Source: an uncultured Bacilli bacterium
GTDB taxonomy: Bacteria > Bacillota_I > Bacilli_A > RF39 > UBA660
Assembly: GCA_949425635.1 (NCBI GenBank)
Contig: CASPWD010000004.1
Span: 123,175 to 187,174, forward strand
Reading direction: 5' to 3'
Length of the DNA: 64,000 nucleotides
The notes beneath the pieces are model-generated. The model worked only from the letters and a program-made list of their open reading frames with translations, did no database searches and was not told the DNA's origin. Position 1 is the stretch's first letter, and each line of letters opens with the position of its first letter. The translations under genes and the position numbers were made by a program. Of the stretch, positions 34,908 to 44,707 are shown piece after piece.

Positions 34908-35189
34908 ATGGCAGTTAAATTAAGATTAAAAAGAGGCGGATCTAAACAAAGACCATTCTATAGAATAGTTGCCGCTGATGCTCGTAGTCCAAGAGATGGA
35001 AGATTTATCGATACAATCGGTACTTATAATCCAATCCCAGCAGAATACGAAGTAAATATTGATGAAGAAAAAGCTATGTACTGGTTAACTAATGGTGCTC
35101 AACCAACTGACACTGTTAGAAGTTTATTAAGCAAAAAAGGTATTATGGCTAAATATGCAGACTCTAAAACTAAAAAAGAAGGTAACTAA
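34908..35189 (+). CDS. rpsP: 30S ribosomal protein S16
   Basis: A 93-residue S16: [23 protein letters not shown] and the [12 protein letters not shown] block are diagnostic. S16 stabilises the 5' domain of 16S rRNA. It is followed 2 nt later by khpA, an order conserved in Bacillota; the usual upstream ffh and downstream rimM-trmD-rplS are not adjacent. Strong AAAGGAGG ribosome-binding site. Confidence 0.97.
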   Translation: MAVKLRLKRGGSKQRPFYRIVAADARSPRDGRFIDTIGTYNPIPAEYEVNIDEEKAMYWLTNGAQPTDTVRSLLSKKGIMAKYADSKTKKEGN

Positions 35190-35191
35190 TT

Positions 35192-35437
35192 ATGGATTTA
35201 AAGGAATTTACTTTATATTTAGTTAAGAGTATTGCAAAAGAACCTGATATGGTAAGTGTTCAACAATTTGGTGGTGAAGAAGATTCTACTATCTTAGAAA
35301 TTATTGTTCACGAAACTGATATGGGTACTGTGATTGGACGTAATGGTAAGATGGCTAATGCTATTCGCACATTGGTTCAAGCTCATGCTTATATTTTAGG
35401 TTTAAATAAAGTTAAGATTAATATTGATTCATTTTAA
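35192..35437 (+). CDS. khpA: KH-domain RNA-binding protein KhpA
   Basis: An 81-residue single type II KH protein; the GxxG loop is in TVIGRNGKMANAIRTL. KhpA works with KhpB/Jag as an RNA-binding complex affecting cell-division and cell-length genes in streptococci. Its place directly behind rpsP is the conserved one and supports the name. Confidence 0.93.
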   Translation: MDLKEFTLYLVKSIAKEPDMVSVQQFGGEEDSTILEIIVHETDMGTVIGRNGKMANAIRTLVQAHAYILGLNKVKINIDSF

Positions 35438-35441
35438 AAAT

Positions 35442-35487
35442 AAAGAATGTATGTAAATTTTATAGGTTACAATACATTCTTTTTTTG
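35442..35487 (+). terminator. rpsP-khpA terminator
   Basis: AAAGAATGTAT/ATACATTCTTT stem with a 19-nt loop and long T run. Confidence 0.85.
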
Positions 35488-35521
35488 TTTTTTGTTAACG
35501 ATTAATTTCTAGTTGCTCCTA

Positions 35522-35550
35522 TTGAATAACTAAGAAAATTATGGTATTCT
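35522..35550 (+). promoter_or_regulatory. Promoter of secreted-protein pair
   Basis: TTGAAT, 17-nt spacer, TATTCT (with TG just before it); an overlapping TATAAT lies 3 nt further. Confidence 0.5.
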
Positions 35551-35580
35551 ATAATATGTAAGATAGAATAGAGGTACGAT

Positions 35581-36567
35581 ATGAAAAGTTCATTAAAATT
35601 TTTACTTACATTTGTATTTATTACTTTTATTTTTAATATTTTATGTATTAGTGGTGTTCAAGCAAGTGAGATAATTGCTGAAAACGCTATATCTTTTATG
35701 AAAGACAATAACATTTTGGAAGACGAAGAATATTTTTATATGTTTGGTAAAATGTTAAATGGAAACGATGATTATGATATTGATAGTTTTAAATATAATA
35801 TCTCTATCGAAGAAAGTAATATAAATATAGATGTAACTTTAAATGATAAGAAATCAGGGAGCATTGAGAGGACTACAACATTAACATTAGAAGATGGCTT
35901 AATTAAATATGTTAACAATAATGAAGTAGATTCATTAGAATCTAGAATTGATACAGTTATATTGAGTCAGTTAATTTATTCGATTGGCGGAGCTAGAGGC
36001 TATGAAAAAGATATTTTATTTGATTGGATGAATCAAATAGATTTAAAGAAAGTGAATGCAGATGCGGGAATAGATTTAGCTTATGAAGTTGTTAAATACG
36101 AAATAGAACAGGAAGGAAGAACATACGGGTATGAGGTTAGTGTTCCTAAGTCTTATACAATAGATGTTAATAAAGTGACAGAAGAAATTCCTGAAAAAGA
36201 TACTGTTGAAATAAAAGAAGTAGAACCTGGTATATCTAGTGTATCAATGATGATTTATGCAGAAAATCATAGTGGAGAAATGTGTAATGTATATCGTAGA
36301 GATAAAAATAGTCAATTTGAATTGGTGGGAACAGTTAGTTGTAATAATGGTCAGTTTACAGATATTAAGTTGAAAGATGAAACCGTATATTATTATACGG
36401 CTGCTATTGAAAATAAAGTTATGTGTTCTCCAGAAACAGAGGTAACTACTTTGAAATCTCCAGTAACTGGTGCATTTATTCCAGTAATTGGTTTTCTAGT
36501 TTTAGTTACACTTGGAGCTGCTTTATACAAAGCTTATAAAGATAATAAATTATTTAAGAAAATATAA
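35581..36567 (+). CDS. Secreted surface protein with SPVTG-type C-terminal signal
   Basis: A 328-residue protein. Signal peptide about 1-28 (ending VQAS). The middle (about 30-205) is an unrecognised alpha/beta domain, and about 215-290 resembles a fibronectin type III module (ISSVSMMIYAENHSG ... VYYYTAAIE). The end reads SPVTGAF, then a hydrophobic stretch (about 298-317) and a positive tail (KAYKDNKLFKKI). This is the layout of a cell-wall sorting signal with an (S/P)PxTG-like motif, so a sortase could anchor it. It is followed 15 nt later by the InlB-repeat protein, probably in one operon. Confidence 0.6.
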   Translation: MKSSLKFLLTFVFITFIFNILCISGVQASEIIAENAISFMKDNNILEDEEYFYMFGKMLNGNDDYDIDSFKYNISIEESNINIDVTLNDKKSGSIERTTTLTLEDGLIKYVNNNEVDSLESRIDTVILSQLIYSIGGARGYEKDILFDWMNQIDLKKVNADAGIDLAYEVVKYEIEQEGRTYGYEVSVPKSYTIDVNKVTEEIPEKDTVEIKEVEPGISSVSMMIYAENHSGEMCNVYRRDKNSQFELVGTVSCNNGQFTDIKLKDETVYYYTAAIENKVMCSPETEVTTLKSPVTGAFIPVIGFLVLVTLGAALYKAYKDNKLFKKI

Positions 36568-36582
36568 TCAAGTGGTGGAGTT

Positions 36583-38922
36583 ATGAGAGATAAGAAATTA
36601 AGTTTAATCGCTATTCTATTTATCATACCTTTTATATTACTATTTAGTTTTAATGTGTTAGATAGGTCGAAAATAGAAATAAGCGAAGTTAATAATATAA
36701 CATATTATAGTGGAAATGAAAGTGGCGACAGCTACGAAATACAACAGGTTAAAATGTTTGCAATAGATTTGAAAGTTAAAGGTGATTATGATGAGAAGAT
36801 AAAGTCAACGCCTTTGACTTGCAAAACTGCTGTTAACAGACTAACGAAATTAATTTATATTGATGGTGAAGAAGAGCTGGGATATAAATATATTGTGTAT
36901 AAAAATCCTGCTGGTGAATTAATGAAACCTACAAAGAAAGGTTATACATTTATAGAATGGACAAATACAGATGGTGAAGTAATTGATGAGAATTCTATAA
37001 TAGATTCTACTGAAGATTATCCGGTATATGCTCAATGGAATATAATTGTTAGTCAATTAGAGGTTGATCCTAATGGTGGAACTTGGAATGAAAGTGTTGG
37101 AAATCAATCATTTAGTATGGAATATTCTGCTAAGAAGGATATAGAAGACCCAACTAGAGTTGGTTATACATTTGATAAGTGGGAATTAACAGGTGCAGAT
37201 AGTACACTTGAAGAGAAAGTCTTCACAATGGGAACAGAAGACGCTTTATTAAAAGCGATATATAATGCTAATGAATATACATTAACAATAGATCCAAATG
37301 GAGGAAAATATAATAACACTTCTGAGTTAACGAAAATGACTATTAAATATGATTCTAGAACGCCGATTCCTAATCCAACAAGAACAGGTTATACATTTAT
37401 AGGTTGGACGGTTTCTGCTGGGGAGCTTAATGGTAATGAATTCTTTATGAATCATACAGGAGATGTAACATTAACGGCTAATTGGCAAATTAATTCTTAT
37501 AAGTATATTGTTTATCATAGTCAACAGAGTATTGATGGCACTGCTTATAATAAAGTAGCAAACGATACTGAAGCAGGTGAGAGAAATTATGGAACAGTAT
37601 TGTATCCTAATGTAAAATCTTACACAGGATTTACGAGTCCTAATAGACAAACTTTGACTATTCAAGAGGATACTGATCCACCTGTAAAAAACATCTTGGA
37701 TTATAAATATGCAAGAAATAGATATGGATTAACTATAAATCCGAATGGAGGAACATGGAATAGTACTTCTTCAAATTCTTCTATTCAATTGTATTATCAA
37801 CAAACTTATAATGTAGCTAATCCAACAAGAACTGGTTATAATTTTACTAGTTGGACAAAGACAAGTAATGATAGTACTTTAACAGATAGAGTATTTAAGA
37901 TGGGATTAGCTAATACGACTTTGACGGCTAATTGGACGCCTAAAACTTATACATTAACTTATGATGCAAATGGTGGAAGTGTAAGCCCTCGTTCTAAACA
38001 GATTAAATATGATCAGGCTTATGGGACATTACCAACTCCAACTAAAAATGGGTATCGATTTGAAGGATGGTATACGGCTGCATCTGGTGGTACAAGAGTA
38101 ACTGAGTCAACAATTCATAGACAAGATAAAAATGTTACCATATATGCTCATTGGAGTAATACACCTCCAACAGTTAATATTAGTGTTCAATATGCTAATG
38201 GTAGTGGAACAGCTGGTTCACTAGTAGGTGGAACAGAAACAATAACTGTCACTGTTACAGCATATGATCGTGAAGATACTTATCCATCAATTACTTGGAG
38301 CTGTAATGGTGGTAATATATGTCCAACTGGAACTATTACTCAAGTAAGTAATTCTAATGGTAGAGCAGTATATAGGATTATTGCTAGAAAATATGGTGCT
38401 AGTACATTCTATGCTACAGCAAGAGATAAAGCAGGGCTAACCGCTCAAACAGGAACAGCTTTAATTGTATATGGTGCAGGTGGAGCTCTTTCAGATACAG
38501 TTTATTATACAAATACAACTTATGATAGTGGTTGGTTTGATGTTCTAGAAAGCTGTTATATTTCTAATTTCTCATTTACAGTTAAGTTCGCATCTGGCCA
38601 TAGTAATAGTAGCTATTCTGATCCTGATGTTATGGTTGCTTATGGTAGAACTGAATCAGGAAATATTGTTGAATTATATAGGTGGACAGGAAATATGCTT
38701 TCTGAATATCATCGAAGCGATTTAATAGAGTTTAACAAATATAATAATCCGTCAAATAGAATAAGGCAGATTGGCTTTTATACATATTCTCCTCATTCTA
38801 GTTGTGCTAGAGATGCGGTAATTACTTATTCAATTGAATATAATTTTGATCTTAACTTAATAAATAGCAGATATCATTCAATATATGGATCTCTTGCAAG
38901 TACTATTGGTAGTATAAGATAA
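36583..38922 (+). CDS. Secreted multi-InlB B-repeat (Listeria-Bacteroides repeat) protein
   Basis: A 779-residue protein with an N-terminal signal/anchor helix (about 6-25). At least five InlB B-type repeats follow, each with L..dpNGG.w......k..yd......p.rtGYtF.gW..........f.m......l.AnW; the clearest begin near residues 160, 225, 375 and 455. From about 525 an Ig-like segment ([28 protein letters not shown]) and a C-terminal beta-rich domain follow. No C-terminal anchor is visible, so it is held by the N-terminal helix or released. Such repeats mediate adhesion; the ligand is unknown. Confidence 0.7.
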   Translation: MRDKKLSLIAILFIIPFILLFSFNVLDRSKIEISEVNNITYYSGNESGDSYEIQQVKMFAIDLKVKGDYDEKIKSTPLTCKTAVNRLTKLIYIDGEEELGYKYIVYKNPAGELMKPTKKGYTFIEWTNTDGEVIDENSIIDSTEDYPVYAQWNIIVSQLEVDPNGGTWNESVGNQSFSMEYSAKKDIEDPTRVGYTFDKWELTGADSTLEEKVFTMGTEDALLKAIYNANEYTLTIDPNGGKYNNTSELTKMTIKYDSRTPIPNPTRTGYTFIGWTVSAGELNGNEFFMNHTGDVTLTANWQINSYKYIVYHSQQSIDGTAYNKVANDTEAGERNYGTVLYPNVKSYTGFTSPNRQTLTIQEDTDPPVKNILDYKYARNRYGLTINPNGGTWNSTSSNSSIQLYYQQTYNVANPTRTGYNFTSWTKTSNDSTLTDRVFKMGLANTTLTANWTPKTYTLTYDANGGSVSPRSKQIKYDQAYGTLPTPTKNGYRFEGWYTAASGGTRVTESTIHRQDKNVTIYAHWSNTPPTVNISVQYANGSGTAGSLVGGTETITVTVTAYDREDTYPSITWSCNGGNICPTGTITQVSNSNGRAVYRIIARKYGASTFYATARDKAGLTAQTGTALIVYGAGGALSDTVYYTNTTYDSGWFDVLESCYISNFSFTVKFASGHSNSSYSDPDVMVAYGRTESGNIVELYRWTGNMLSEYHRSDLIEFNKYNNPSNRIRQIGFYTYSPHSSCARDAVITYSIEYNFDLNLINSRYHSIYGSLASTIGSIR

Positions 38923-38960
38923 TAGTCATATTGTGATTAAAAGTTATATGAATTATAAAT

Positions 38961-38993
38961 AAAAGTGTAGATATAATTATCTACACTTTTTGT
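38961..38993 (+). terminator. Terminator of secreted-protein pair
   Basis: Perfect 12-bp stem AAAAGTGTAGAT/ATCTACACTTTT with a 6-nt loop. Confidence 0.85.
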
Positions 38994-39024
38994 ATTTTAT
39001 TAATTATTCTTAATAGTTTATTTC

Positions 39025-39053
39025 TTGCCTTTACTTAACTATGATAGTATAAT
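39025..39053 (+). promoter_or_regulatory. uppS-cdsA-rseP promoter
   Basis: TTGCCT, 17-nt spacer, TATAAT, 22 nt upstream of the uppS start. Confidence 0.7.
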
Positions 39054-39075
39054 TTAGAAAGAAGGATTGGTGTAT

Positions 39076-39780
39076 ATGGAAAGAGTATATCCAGAGCATG
39101 TTGCTATAATTTTAGATGGTAATAGAAGATGGGCTAAGAGAAGAGGATTGCCTCAATTAAAAGGTCATCAAGCTGGTTTTGCTAATATAAGAGAAATAAC
39201 TCCTTACATAATTGATAAAGGAGTAAAATATTTAAGCGTTTTTGCTTTCTCAACAGAAAATTTTAAACGTACAGAAGAAGAAGTAAAATATTTAATGGAT
39301 TTATTTGTTTCTTGGTTTAAAAAGGAAAGCGAAAAGATTCATAAAGAAAATATAAAAATTATTTTTTCAGGACGTCGTGAAAATTTAAGAGAAGATGTTT
39401 TAGAAGCAATGGATTATATAACTGAAAGAACAAAAGATAATACAAAAGGTGTTTTTAACATATGCTTAAATTATGGAGGTCAACAAGAAATAGCTGATGG
39501 AGCTAAGAGACTTGCTCAAGATGTTCAAAATGGTTTAGTAAAAATAGATGATATAGATGAAAAATTAATGTATAAATATATGTATAATGAATTGCCTCCA
39601 ATTGATTTGTTGATTAGAACTAGTGGAGAATTACGTATAAGTAACTTTATGATGTATGAATTAAGTTATGCTGAATTGTATTTTCCAGAGGTTTGTTTCC
39701 CAGATTTTAGCAAAGAAGAATTTGAGAAAGCAATAGATAAATACAATGAGAGAGAAAGAAGATTTGGAGGAAATAAATAA
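39076..39780 (+). CDS. uppS: Undecaprenyl diphosphate synthase (isoprenyl transferase)
   Basis: A 234-residue cis-prenyltransferase. [17 protein letters not shown] holds the catalytic aspartate; [12 protein letters not shown] and [26 protein letters not shown] are the other conserved regions. It makes the C55 lipid carrier for peptidoglycan and teichoic acid synthesis. The start is ATG 39076, after AAGGATTGGTG; the earlier TTG/GTG are not needed. The stop shares a base with cdsA. The order uppS-cdsA-rseP is conserved in Bacilli, but dxr, often between cdsA and rseP, is absent here. Confidence 0.95.
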   Translation: MERVYPEHVAIILDGNRRWAKRRGLPQLKGHQAGFANIREITPYIIDKGVKYLSVFAFSTENFKRTEEEVKYLMDLFVSWFKKESEKIHKENIKIIFSGRRENLREDVLEAMDYITERTKDNTKGVFNICLNYGGQQEIADGAKRLAQDVQNGLVKIDDIDEKLMYKYMYNELPPIDLLIRTSGELRISNFMMYELSYAELYFPEVCFPDFSKEEFEKAIDKYNERERRFGGNK

Positions 39781-40604
39781 TGAAACAAAGAGTAATGACA
39801 GCTGCTGTTTTAGTAGCTATTGTTCTAGTATTATTTTTAATACCATCTAATTTTGCAAGAATTGTAATGGCATTAGTTTCAGCTATAGCTTCAACATTAG
39901 CATATAAAGAAATTATTGATTTAAGAGAAAGTAAAAAAAATCCTTATCCTTTTATGATGAAAGTAATAGGATTTGTTTCTATGATTTTAATAGTGTTTAA
40001 TAGTCTTTCAACATCAAGTTTATATACTGGTATTTCTTCATTAAGTGTATGCTTAGTAATTTTAATATTGATTATACCTAGTATTTTTGATAAGAAAGGT
40101 AAGTATACGACTAAGGATGCATTTTATCTAATTGGGACAACTATTATGATAGGTTTATTCTTTAATATATTAATGTTATTATTCTTTGTTAATAAATGGT
40201 TATTATTATATTTACTATTAATAGGAACAATGACTGATACATTTGCTATGTTAATAGGATGTTTAATAGGAAAACATAAATTAATCCCTGATGTTTCACC
40301 TAAAAAATCTGTAGAAGGTAGTATTGCTGGTTCATTAGTAGCTACTATTATTGCTTCAATATATTATTATAATGTAGTTACCAGTGGTATTAATTTAATT
40401 GTTTTAATTGTTATGACTTTAATTTTGTCTGTATTAGGACAATTAGGAGATTTATTCTTTAGTAAAATAAAAAGAGAAAATGAAATTAAAGATTTTTCTA
40501 ATTTAATGCCTGGTCATGGTGGAATTTTAGATAGATTTGATAGTATGACTTTTATTGTATTTGGTTATATTATAATTATGAACATAATGAATATTATTAA
40601 ATAA
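39780..40604 (+). CDS. cdsA: Phosphatidate cytidylyltransferase
   Basis: A 274-residue membrane enzyme with about eight helices. The family signature near the C-terminus is complete: [14 protein letters not shown] followed by [14 protein letters not shown] with the catalytic aspartates. It forms CDP-diacylglycerol, the precursor of phosphatidylglycerol and cardiolipin. It overlaps uppS by one base and is followed 13 nt later by rseP. Confidence 0.95.
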   Translation: MKQRVMTAAVLVAIVLVLFLIPSNFARIVMALVSAIASTLAYKEIIDLRESKKNPYPFMMKVIGFVSMILIVFNSLSTSSLYTGISSLSVCLVILILIIPSIFDKKGKYTTKDAFYLIGTTIMIGLFFNILMLLFFVNKWLLLYLLLIGTMTDTFAMLIGCLIGKHKLIPDVSPKKSVEGSIAGSLVATIIASIYYYNVVTSGINLIVLIVMTLILSVLGQLGDLFFSKIKRENEIKDFSNLMPGHGGILDRFDSMTFIVFGYIIIMNIMNIIK

Positions 40605-40617
40605 GTAAGGTGGTTTA

Positions 40618-41679
40618 ATGGAGACAATTATAAATATTATATTATTCATATTTATTTTAGGTGTTTTAGTTTTAGTGCACGAGTTAGGACATTTTTTAAC
40701 AGCTAAAAAGAGTGGTGTATTTATTCATGAGTTTTCAATCGGAATGGGCCCATTAATTAAGACATTTAAAGGTAAAGATGGAATAAATTATTCAATTAGA
40801 GCATTACCTATTGGTGGTTATGTTCAAATGGCAGGAGAAATATACGAGGATGACGATACAAATGAGATTCCTAAAGAACAATTTATGTGTAATCGTCCTT
40901 GGTATCAAAGACTAATAATATTGGTAGCTGGAGTTTTTAATAACTTTGTTTTAGCTATTATATTGTTATTCTTTATTGCTCTTATTTGGGGAGCTCCATC
41001 ATTAAAGCCAGTAATAAGTGGAGTAGAAGAAGGATTGCCAGTAGCAGAAGCAGGAATTGTTGCAGGAGATGTTATTACTGAAGTAAATGGTAGTAAAGTT
41101 AAAACTTGGGACAAAGCTCAATTGCTATTATTATTGAAATCAAAAGACGATACATATAGCATAACTGTTAAACATGAAAATGGTAAGTATGATACATACG
41201 ATGTAAAACCTAAAATAGAAGAAGATGAAGACGGAAATGAATCAAGAGTTTTCGGTATTCAAATAAAATCTGAAGTTGAAAAAGGTTTTGTTCCAGCTTT
41301 AAAATATGGCTTTCAAAAGTTTGGTAGTTTAATGGAACAAATGTGGTTAACGTTATCTAATTTGTTTACTGGTGGACTATCTATTAATAACTTATCTGGT
41401 CCAGTAGGAATATATACTGTAGTAGGAGAAACACGTAAATCAGGAATTCCAAATGTAATTTTCTTGATTGCGTACTTGAGTATTAATTTAGGAATTATGA
41501 ATATTTTACCTATACCTGCATTAGATGGTGGACATGTATTATTTTTAATTATTGAGTTGATTACTAGAAAAAAAGTAAATCAAAAAGTAGAATCGATTAC
41601 AACTACAATATTCTTTGTATTGTTACTACTATTGATGTTATATATAACAATACATGATATTATTACTCTAATCTTATAG
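40618..41679 (+). CDS. rseP: Site-2 intramembrane zinc protease RseP/RasP
   Basis: A 353-residue M50 protease: the zinc motif HELGH in LVHELGHFLTAKKSG within the first membrane helix, a PDZ domain (about 120-205), and the third-ligand motif NILPIPALDGGH near residue 300. It cleaves membrane-spanning substrates such as anti-sigma factors and signal-peptide remnants. AAGGTGG lies upstream of the ATG. Last gene of the uppS operon, ending at a UUCG-loop terminator. Confidence 0.95.
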   Translation: METIINIILFIFILGVLVLVHELGHFLTAKKSGVFIHEFSIGMGPLIKTFKGKDGINYSIRALPIGGYVQMAGEIYEDDDTNEIPKEQFMCNRPWYQRLIILVAGVFNNFVLAIILLFFIALIWGAPSLKPVISGVEEGLPVAEAGIVAGDVITEVNGSKVKTWDKAQLLLLLKSKDDTYSITVKHENGKYDTYDVKPKIEEDEDGNESRVFGIQIKSEVEKGFVPALKYGFQKFGSLMEQMWLTLSNLFTGGLSINNLSGPVGIYTVVGETRKSGIPNVIFLIAYLSINLGIMNILPIPALDGGHVLFLIIELITRKKVNQKVESITTTIFFVLLLLLMLYITIHDIITLIL

Positions 41680-41687
41680 ATTTATTT

Positions 41688-41706
41688 AGGACTTCGGTCC
41701 TTTTTT
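41688..41706 (+). terminator. Terminator with UUCG tetraloop after rseP
   Basis: AGGAC-TTCG-GTCCT stem-loop followed by a T run. Confidence 0.85.
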
Positions 41707-41708
41707 CT

Positions 41709-41737
41709 TTGACTATATTATCTGCTTAAGGTATTAT
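41709..41737 (+). promoter_or_regulatory. Promoter of putative zinc-peptidase gene
   Basis: TTGACT, 17-nt spacer, TATTAT, 24 nt upstream of the ATG; it begins within 3 nt of the preceding T run. Confidence 0.65.
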
Positions 41738-41761
41738 ATAGCTTAAAAAGGAGAGGTTGGT

Positions 41762-42688
41762 ATGATTTTACCATTTGAGGTTCAAAAAGAAATTAATGAT
41801 TTTTTTGAAGATATAAGGGAACTTGGTTATAATTGTGAATTTACAGAATTTTCTTTTGCTCGTGGTAAAAGAAATTATGATAATATAATTGGTAAGTTAA
41901 GTAAGATTGATTTGCCAGATCCAAAATTGATAAAGTATTCTACGATGAGCTTTGAAGAACTTATTAATATATTAAGTGAGATATTAATAAAAATATTTGG
42001 ACAAGATTATAAAGGAAGAGTTAATCATTATAGTAGTTTGGTAAGTTTAGAGAAAATAGATAATCCTTTTGATGCTGTTACAGAAACAAATTTAGTTAAT
42101 GGTGAGCAGGTACCTACTAAAATTTATATAAGTGATAGTTGTAAATCAATTCAAATTGTTAGTACTGGTCATGAATATGTACATTGTTTATTGTCAAAAT
42201 ATGATATAAAAGGATTTAATGAAAAGATAAATAGTGTTCACTATAAAGAGTTATTATCAATTGTTATTGAATATATTATATGTTATGAGTTAAGTAAAAT
42301 GTTAAAAGATGAAAAGTTAAATGAAAAACATAATTTAATAAGAATTAATCATGATAAAGAACAAGCTCTAGAAAGAGTGGAGTGTATTTCTTTAATACCT
42401 CAATTGTCAAAATTAGGAAGAATAGATGCTATTACATTAAGGTCTTATATAGATTATCAAGAACATAATTCATTTTCGTATATTTTGTCTGATATATATT
42501 CTTTGTATCTTTTAGATGTTTATAAAGATAGTCCAAATAAATTGATGGAATTAATAAAAGATATAATAGATGGTGATAAGTGTATTAATGATTTAATTAA
42601 ATATTTTAATCTTTCTTTGAGAAATCAAGATGTTTTAGGTAAGTATGATTCTGTTATGGTTGATGTATCTAAAACATTACATTTATAG
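41762..42688 (+). CDS. Uncharacterised protein with HExxH zinc-peptidase-like motif
   Basis: A 308-residue cytoplasmic protein. STGHEYVHCLLSKY contains HExxH near residue 138, and YKELLSIVIEYIICYELSK about 30 residues later offers glutamates that could be the third ligand, as in gluzincins. This resembles the catalytic core of M3-type oligopeptidases but is much shorter. The N- and C-terminal regions are helical and unrecognised. GGAGAGG is the ribosome-binding site. It is followed 15 nt later by an acetyltransferase gene. Activity is inference from the motif only. Confidence 0.5.
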   Translation: MILPFEVQKEINDFFEDIRELGYNCEFTEFSFARGKRNYDNIIGKLSKIDLPDPKLIKYSTMSFEELINILSEILIKIFGQDYKGRVNHYSSLVSLEKIDNPFDAVTETNLVNGEQVPTKIYISDSCKSIQIVSTGHEYVHCLLSKYDIKGFNEKINSVHYKELLSIVIEYIICYELSKMLKDEKLNEKHNLIRINHDKEQALERVECISLIPQLSKLGRIDAITLRSYIDYQEHNSFSYILSDIYSLYLLDVYKDSPNKLMELIKDIIDGDKCINDLIKYFNLSLRNQDVLGKYDSVMVDVSKTLHL

Positions 42689-42703
42689 AATGTTGGTGTT
42701 ACG

Positions 42704-43312
42704 ATGATTGAGTTTTATTCCTTGAGAAAATTATTAAATGAAGGTATTGATATAAATCCTATAATAGATGAAATTTTATTAGTTACTATTTCAGCTAAAA
42801 GTACTTATCCTGAATATGCGATATGGTTTATGGAAAAACATGTTCCAGGTATTTATATAGGTGATAGAAATACAATAATTGCTGTCCATAATAAAAAAGT
42901 TGTTGGTGTAGCTAATATAAAGAGTAGTGAAAATAAGTTATGTACTTTGTACTTTGATCCTAAGTATCGTCGTCAAGGATTAGGAATTAAATTAGTTGAA
43001 AAATCTTCGGATGATCTTAAAACTAGTAAACCATTAATTACTATGCCTTCTTCTTATATTCATGATTTTAAAAGAATTATAAAAAGATATGGTTGGGAAC
43101 TTACTGACTGTATTGATGATTGTTATAAAAAAGATATTAGTGAATTAGTTTTTAACGGAGAGTTAGTTGGAGTTAATAAAGAGTTGACTAATGAGGAAAG
43201 ATTAATTTTAACTTACAAGCATACAAAAGATAAAAATATCTTGAAATTATTAAAAAATCCTGTATTTTCAAGAATTAAGATATGTTTTTTTAAAAAAAAT
43301 GAAAAAAAGTAG
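42704..43312 (+). CDS. GNAT family N-acetyltransferase
   Basis: A 202-residue protein with a GNAT core at about 60-125: VVGVANIKSSENKLCTLYFDP, then the acetyl-CoA-binding motif RRQGLGIKLVEKS. The following LITMPSSYIHDFKRIIKRYGWEL fits motif B. The C-terminal ~60 residues are basic and outside the domain. The acceptor is unknown. It is likely co-transcribed with the HExxH protein upstream. Confidence 0.72.
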   Translation: MIEFYSLRKLLNEGIDINPIIDEILLVTISAKSTYPEYAIWFMEKHVPGIYIGDRNTIIAVHNKKVVGVANIKSSENKLCTLYFDPKYRRQGLGIKLVEKSSDDLKTSKPLITMPSSYIHDFKRIIKRYGWELTDCIDDCYKKDISELVFNGELVGVNKELTNEERLILTYKHTKDKNILKLLKNPVFSRIKICFFKKNEKK

Positions 43313-43320
43313 AAAAAGTA

Positions 43321-43349
43321 TTGTCAAATTAAGTTCATTGTGATATATT
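43321..43349 (+). promoter_or_regulatory. tRNA-Met promoter
   Basis: TTGTCA, 17-nt spacer, TATATT, 18 nt upstream of the tRNA 5' end. Confidence 0.7.
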
Positions 43350-43367
43350 TAATTTGCTTACTTTTAT

Positions 43368-43444
43368 GGCGATGTAGCTCAGCTGGCTAGAGCATCCGGT
43401 TCATACCCGGCAGGTCGAGAGTTCGAATCTCCCCGTCGCTACCA
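43368..43444 (+). tRNA. tRNA-Met(CAT), elongator type
   Basis: A 77-nt cloverleaf with CCA encoded: acceptor GGCGATG/CGTCGCT, D-arm GCTCAGCTGGCTAGAGC, anticodon arm CCGGTTCATACCCGG with CAT, and T-arm with GTTCGAATC. The G1-U72 pair and lack of the initiator C1-A72 mismatch and GGG/CCC anticodon stem favour elongator Met. A lysidine-modified tRNA-Ile(CAT) cannot be fully excluded, but the body closely resembles B. subtilis elongator tRNA-Met. Confidence 0.93.
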
Positions 43445-43457
43445 ATTAAGTTAAATG

Positions 43458-43486
43458 ACTAGAGTAGAAATGCTCTAGTTTTATTT
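43458..43486 (+). terminator. tRNA-Met terminator
   Basis: ACTAGAG/CTCTAGT stem with an 8-nt loop and T-rich tail. Confidence 0.8.
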
Positions 43487-43623
43487 TTGTGTAATTAGGG
43501 AAAAAGTGAAATTAAACTAGGAAAATTTTTTTGTGCTTTACAGCTTCAAGTTTTAATTGTTGAATAAAATTTATTTTTTAGAGATAATAATATTATAGTA
43601 AAAATAAAGGAAGATGATATTTT

Positions 43624-44592
43624 ATGCTTGCTGATATACTATTAATTATTTTTGGCTTTTTTATTCTAATTAAAGGAGCGGATTTATTATTACAAGCAGC
43701 TACTAGTATTGCTAAGAAGTTTGGTTTATCAGAAATGTTAATTGGACTTACTGTAGTTGCTTTGGGAACTTCGTTGCCAGAGATATTTATAACGATTACT
43801 TCATCACTTGGAGGACATTCTGATTTGATTATTGGAAATGCTATAGGTAGTTGTATTTGTAATTTTTTATTAGTTATTGGTATAACTAGTTTAATTAGAC
43901 CAGTTAAGTTTGATAAGAGAATTGTTAATAGGCATTTACCAATTGGTCTAGGAGCGATGTGTCTATTATTATTTTTAGGTAATACTGATAAGGTGGGAGA
44001 TTTAAGCACAATTACAAGATGGCAAGGAATAGTTTTACTTATTTGTACAATTATTTATATTATTTATACTATTTATGAAGAAAAGCAAATATCTAATAAT
44101 AAGATTTCTAAGGAAATTAAAGAAGATGTTAATGAAAAAGGAAAACATTCTGTTTTAGTTATTATAATTTATATGGTTCTTGGTATTTTAGGTTTAAAAT
44201 TCGGATCTGACTTCGTTGTTGATAGTTCTATTTCGATAGCTAAGATTTTAGGATTATCTGAAAAGTTTATTGGAATGACTATTGTAGCTATAGGAACAGC
44301 GTTGCCTGAAATCATTACAGGTATTTTAGCAGCTCGTAAGAATGAAACAGACTTGTTACTTGGAAATATATCTGGTTCTAATATACTTAATTTGTGTTTA
44401 CTTATTGGACTTGGAGCAGTGATTAATCCTCTTATATTTACTTCTGATTTTAATATAAGTATATTGATTTTAATATGCGTTACTGTTTTGTTACAATTTG
44501 TAGCAGTTTTAAATAAGAAGAGTGAGTTAGATTATAGAAAAGGAATGATTTTAATTTTAGTTTATATAATTTATATATTAGGAATGATATAA
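43624..44592 (+). CDS. Calcium/sodium antiporter (CaCA family, YrbG-like)
   Basis: A 322-residue membrane protein with about ten helices and the two inverted alpha-repeats of the family: ALGTSLPEIFITITSS ... IGNAIGSCICNFLLVIG and AIGTALPEIITGILAA ... LGNISGSNILNLCLLIG. The acidic residues in both (G/A)xGTxLPE motifs form the ion-binding site. The hydrophilic loop between halves (about 145-180) is cytoplasmic. Exchange of Ca2+ for Na+ or H+ is the family role; ion specificity is not shown. Monocistronic. Confidence 0.88.
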   Translation: MLADILLIIFGFFILIKGADLLLQAATSIAKKFGLSEMLIGLTVVALGTSLPEIFITITSSLGGHSDLIIGNAIGSCICNFLLVIGITSLIRPVKFDKRIVNRHLPIGLGAMCLLLFLGNTDKVGDLSTITRWQGIVLLICTIIYIIYTIYEEKQISNNKISKEIKEDVNEKGKHSVLVIIIYMVLGILGLKFGSDFVVDSSISIAKILGLSEKFIGMTIVAIGTALPEIITGILAARKNETDLLLGNISGSNILNLCLLIGLGAVINPLIFTSDFNISILILICVTVLLQFVAVLNKKSELDYRKGMILILVYIIYILGMI

Positions 44593-44594
44593 AA

Positions 44595-44617
44595 GGAATA
44601 GAGATATTTCTTTTTTT
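44595..44617 (+). terminator. Terminator after antiporter gene
   Basis: GGAATA/TATTTC stem (with one G-U), GAGA loop, seven T. Confidence 0.6.
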
Positions 44618-44707
44618 ATTTGTTAAGTTTTTCGTATATTTGATAAATATTAAAGTTATTTCACTTTAATCAATAGGTAAAAAATGATAAAATGGAAGTG
44701 GAGATTG

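Noticed and set aside
43368..43444. tRNA-Ile2 (CAT read as lysidine) or initiator tRNA
   Set aside because: The acceptor G1-U72 and overall body match elongator tRNA-Met; the initiator 1-72 mismatch and the GGG/CCC anticodon stem are absent.
44684..44707. Earlier ATG for signal peptidase I
   Set aside because: No ribosome-binding site precedes 44684, while GTGGAG is well placed for 44708; the extra residues (MIKWKWRL) are the translated upstream region.
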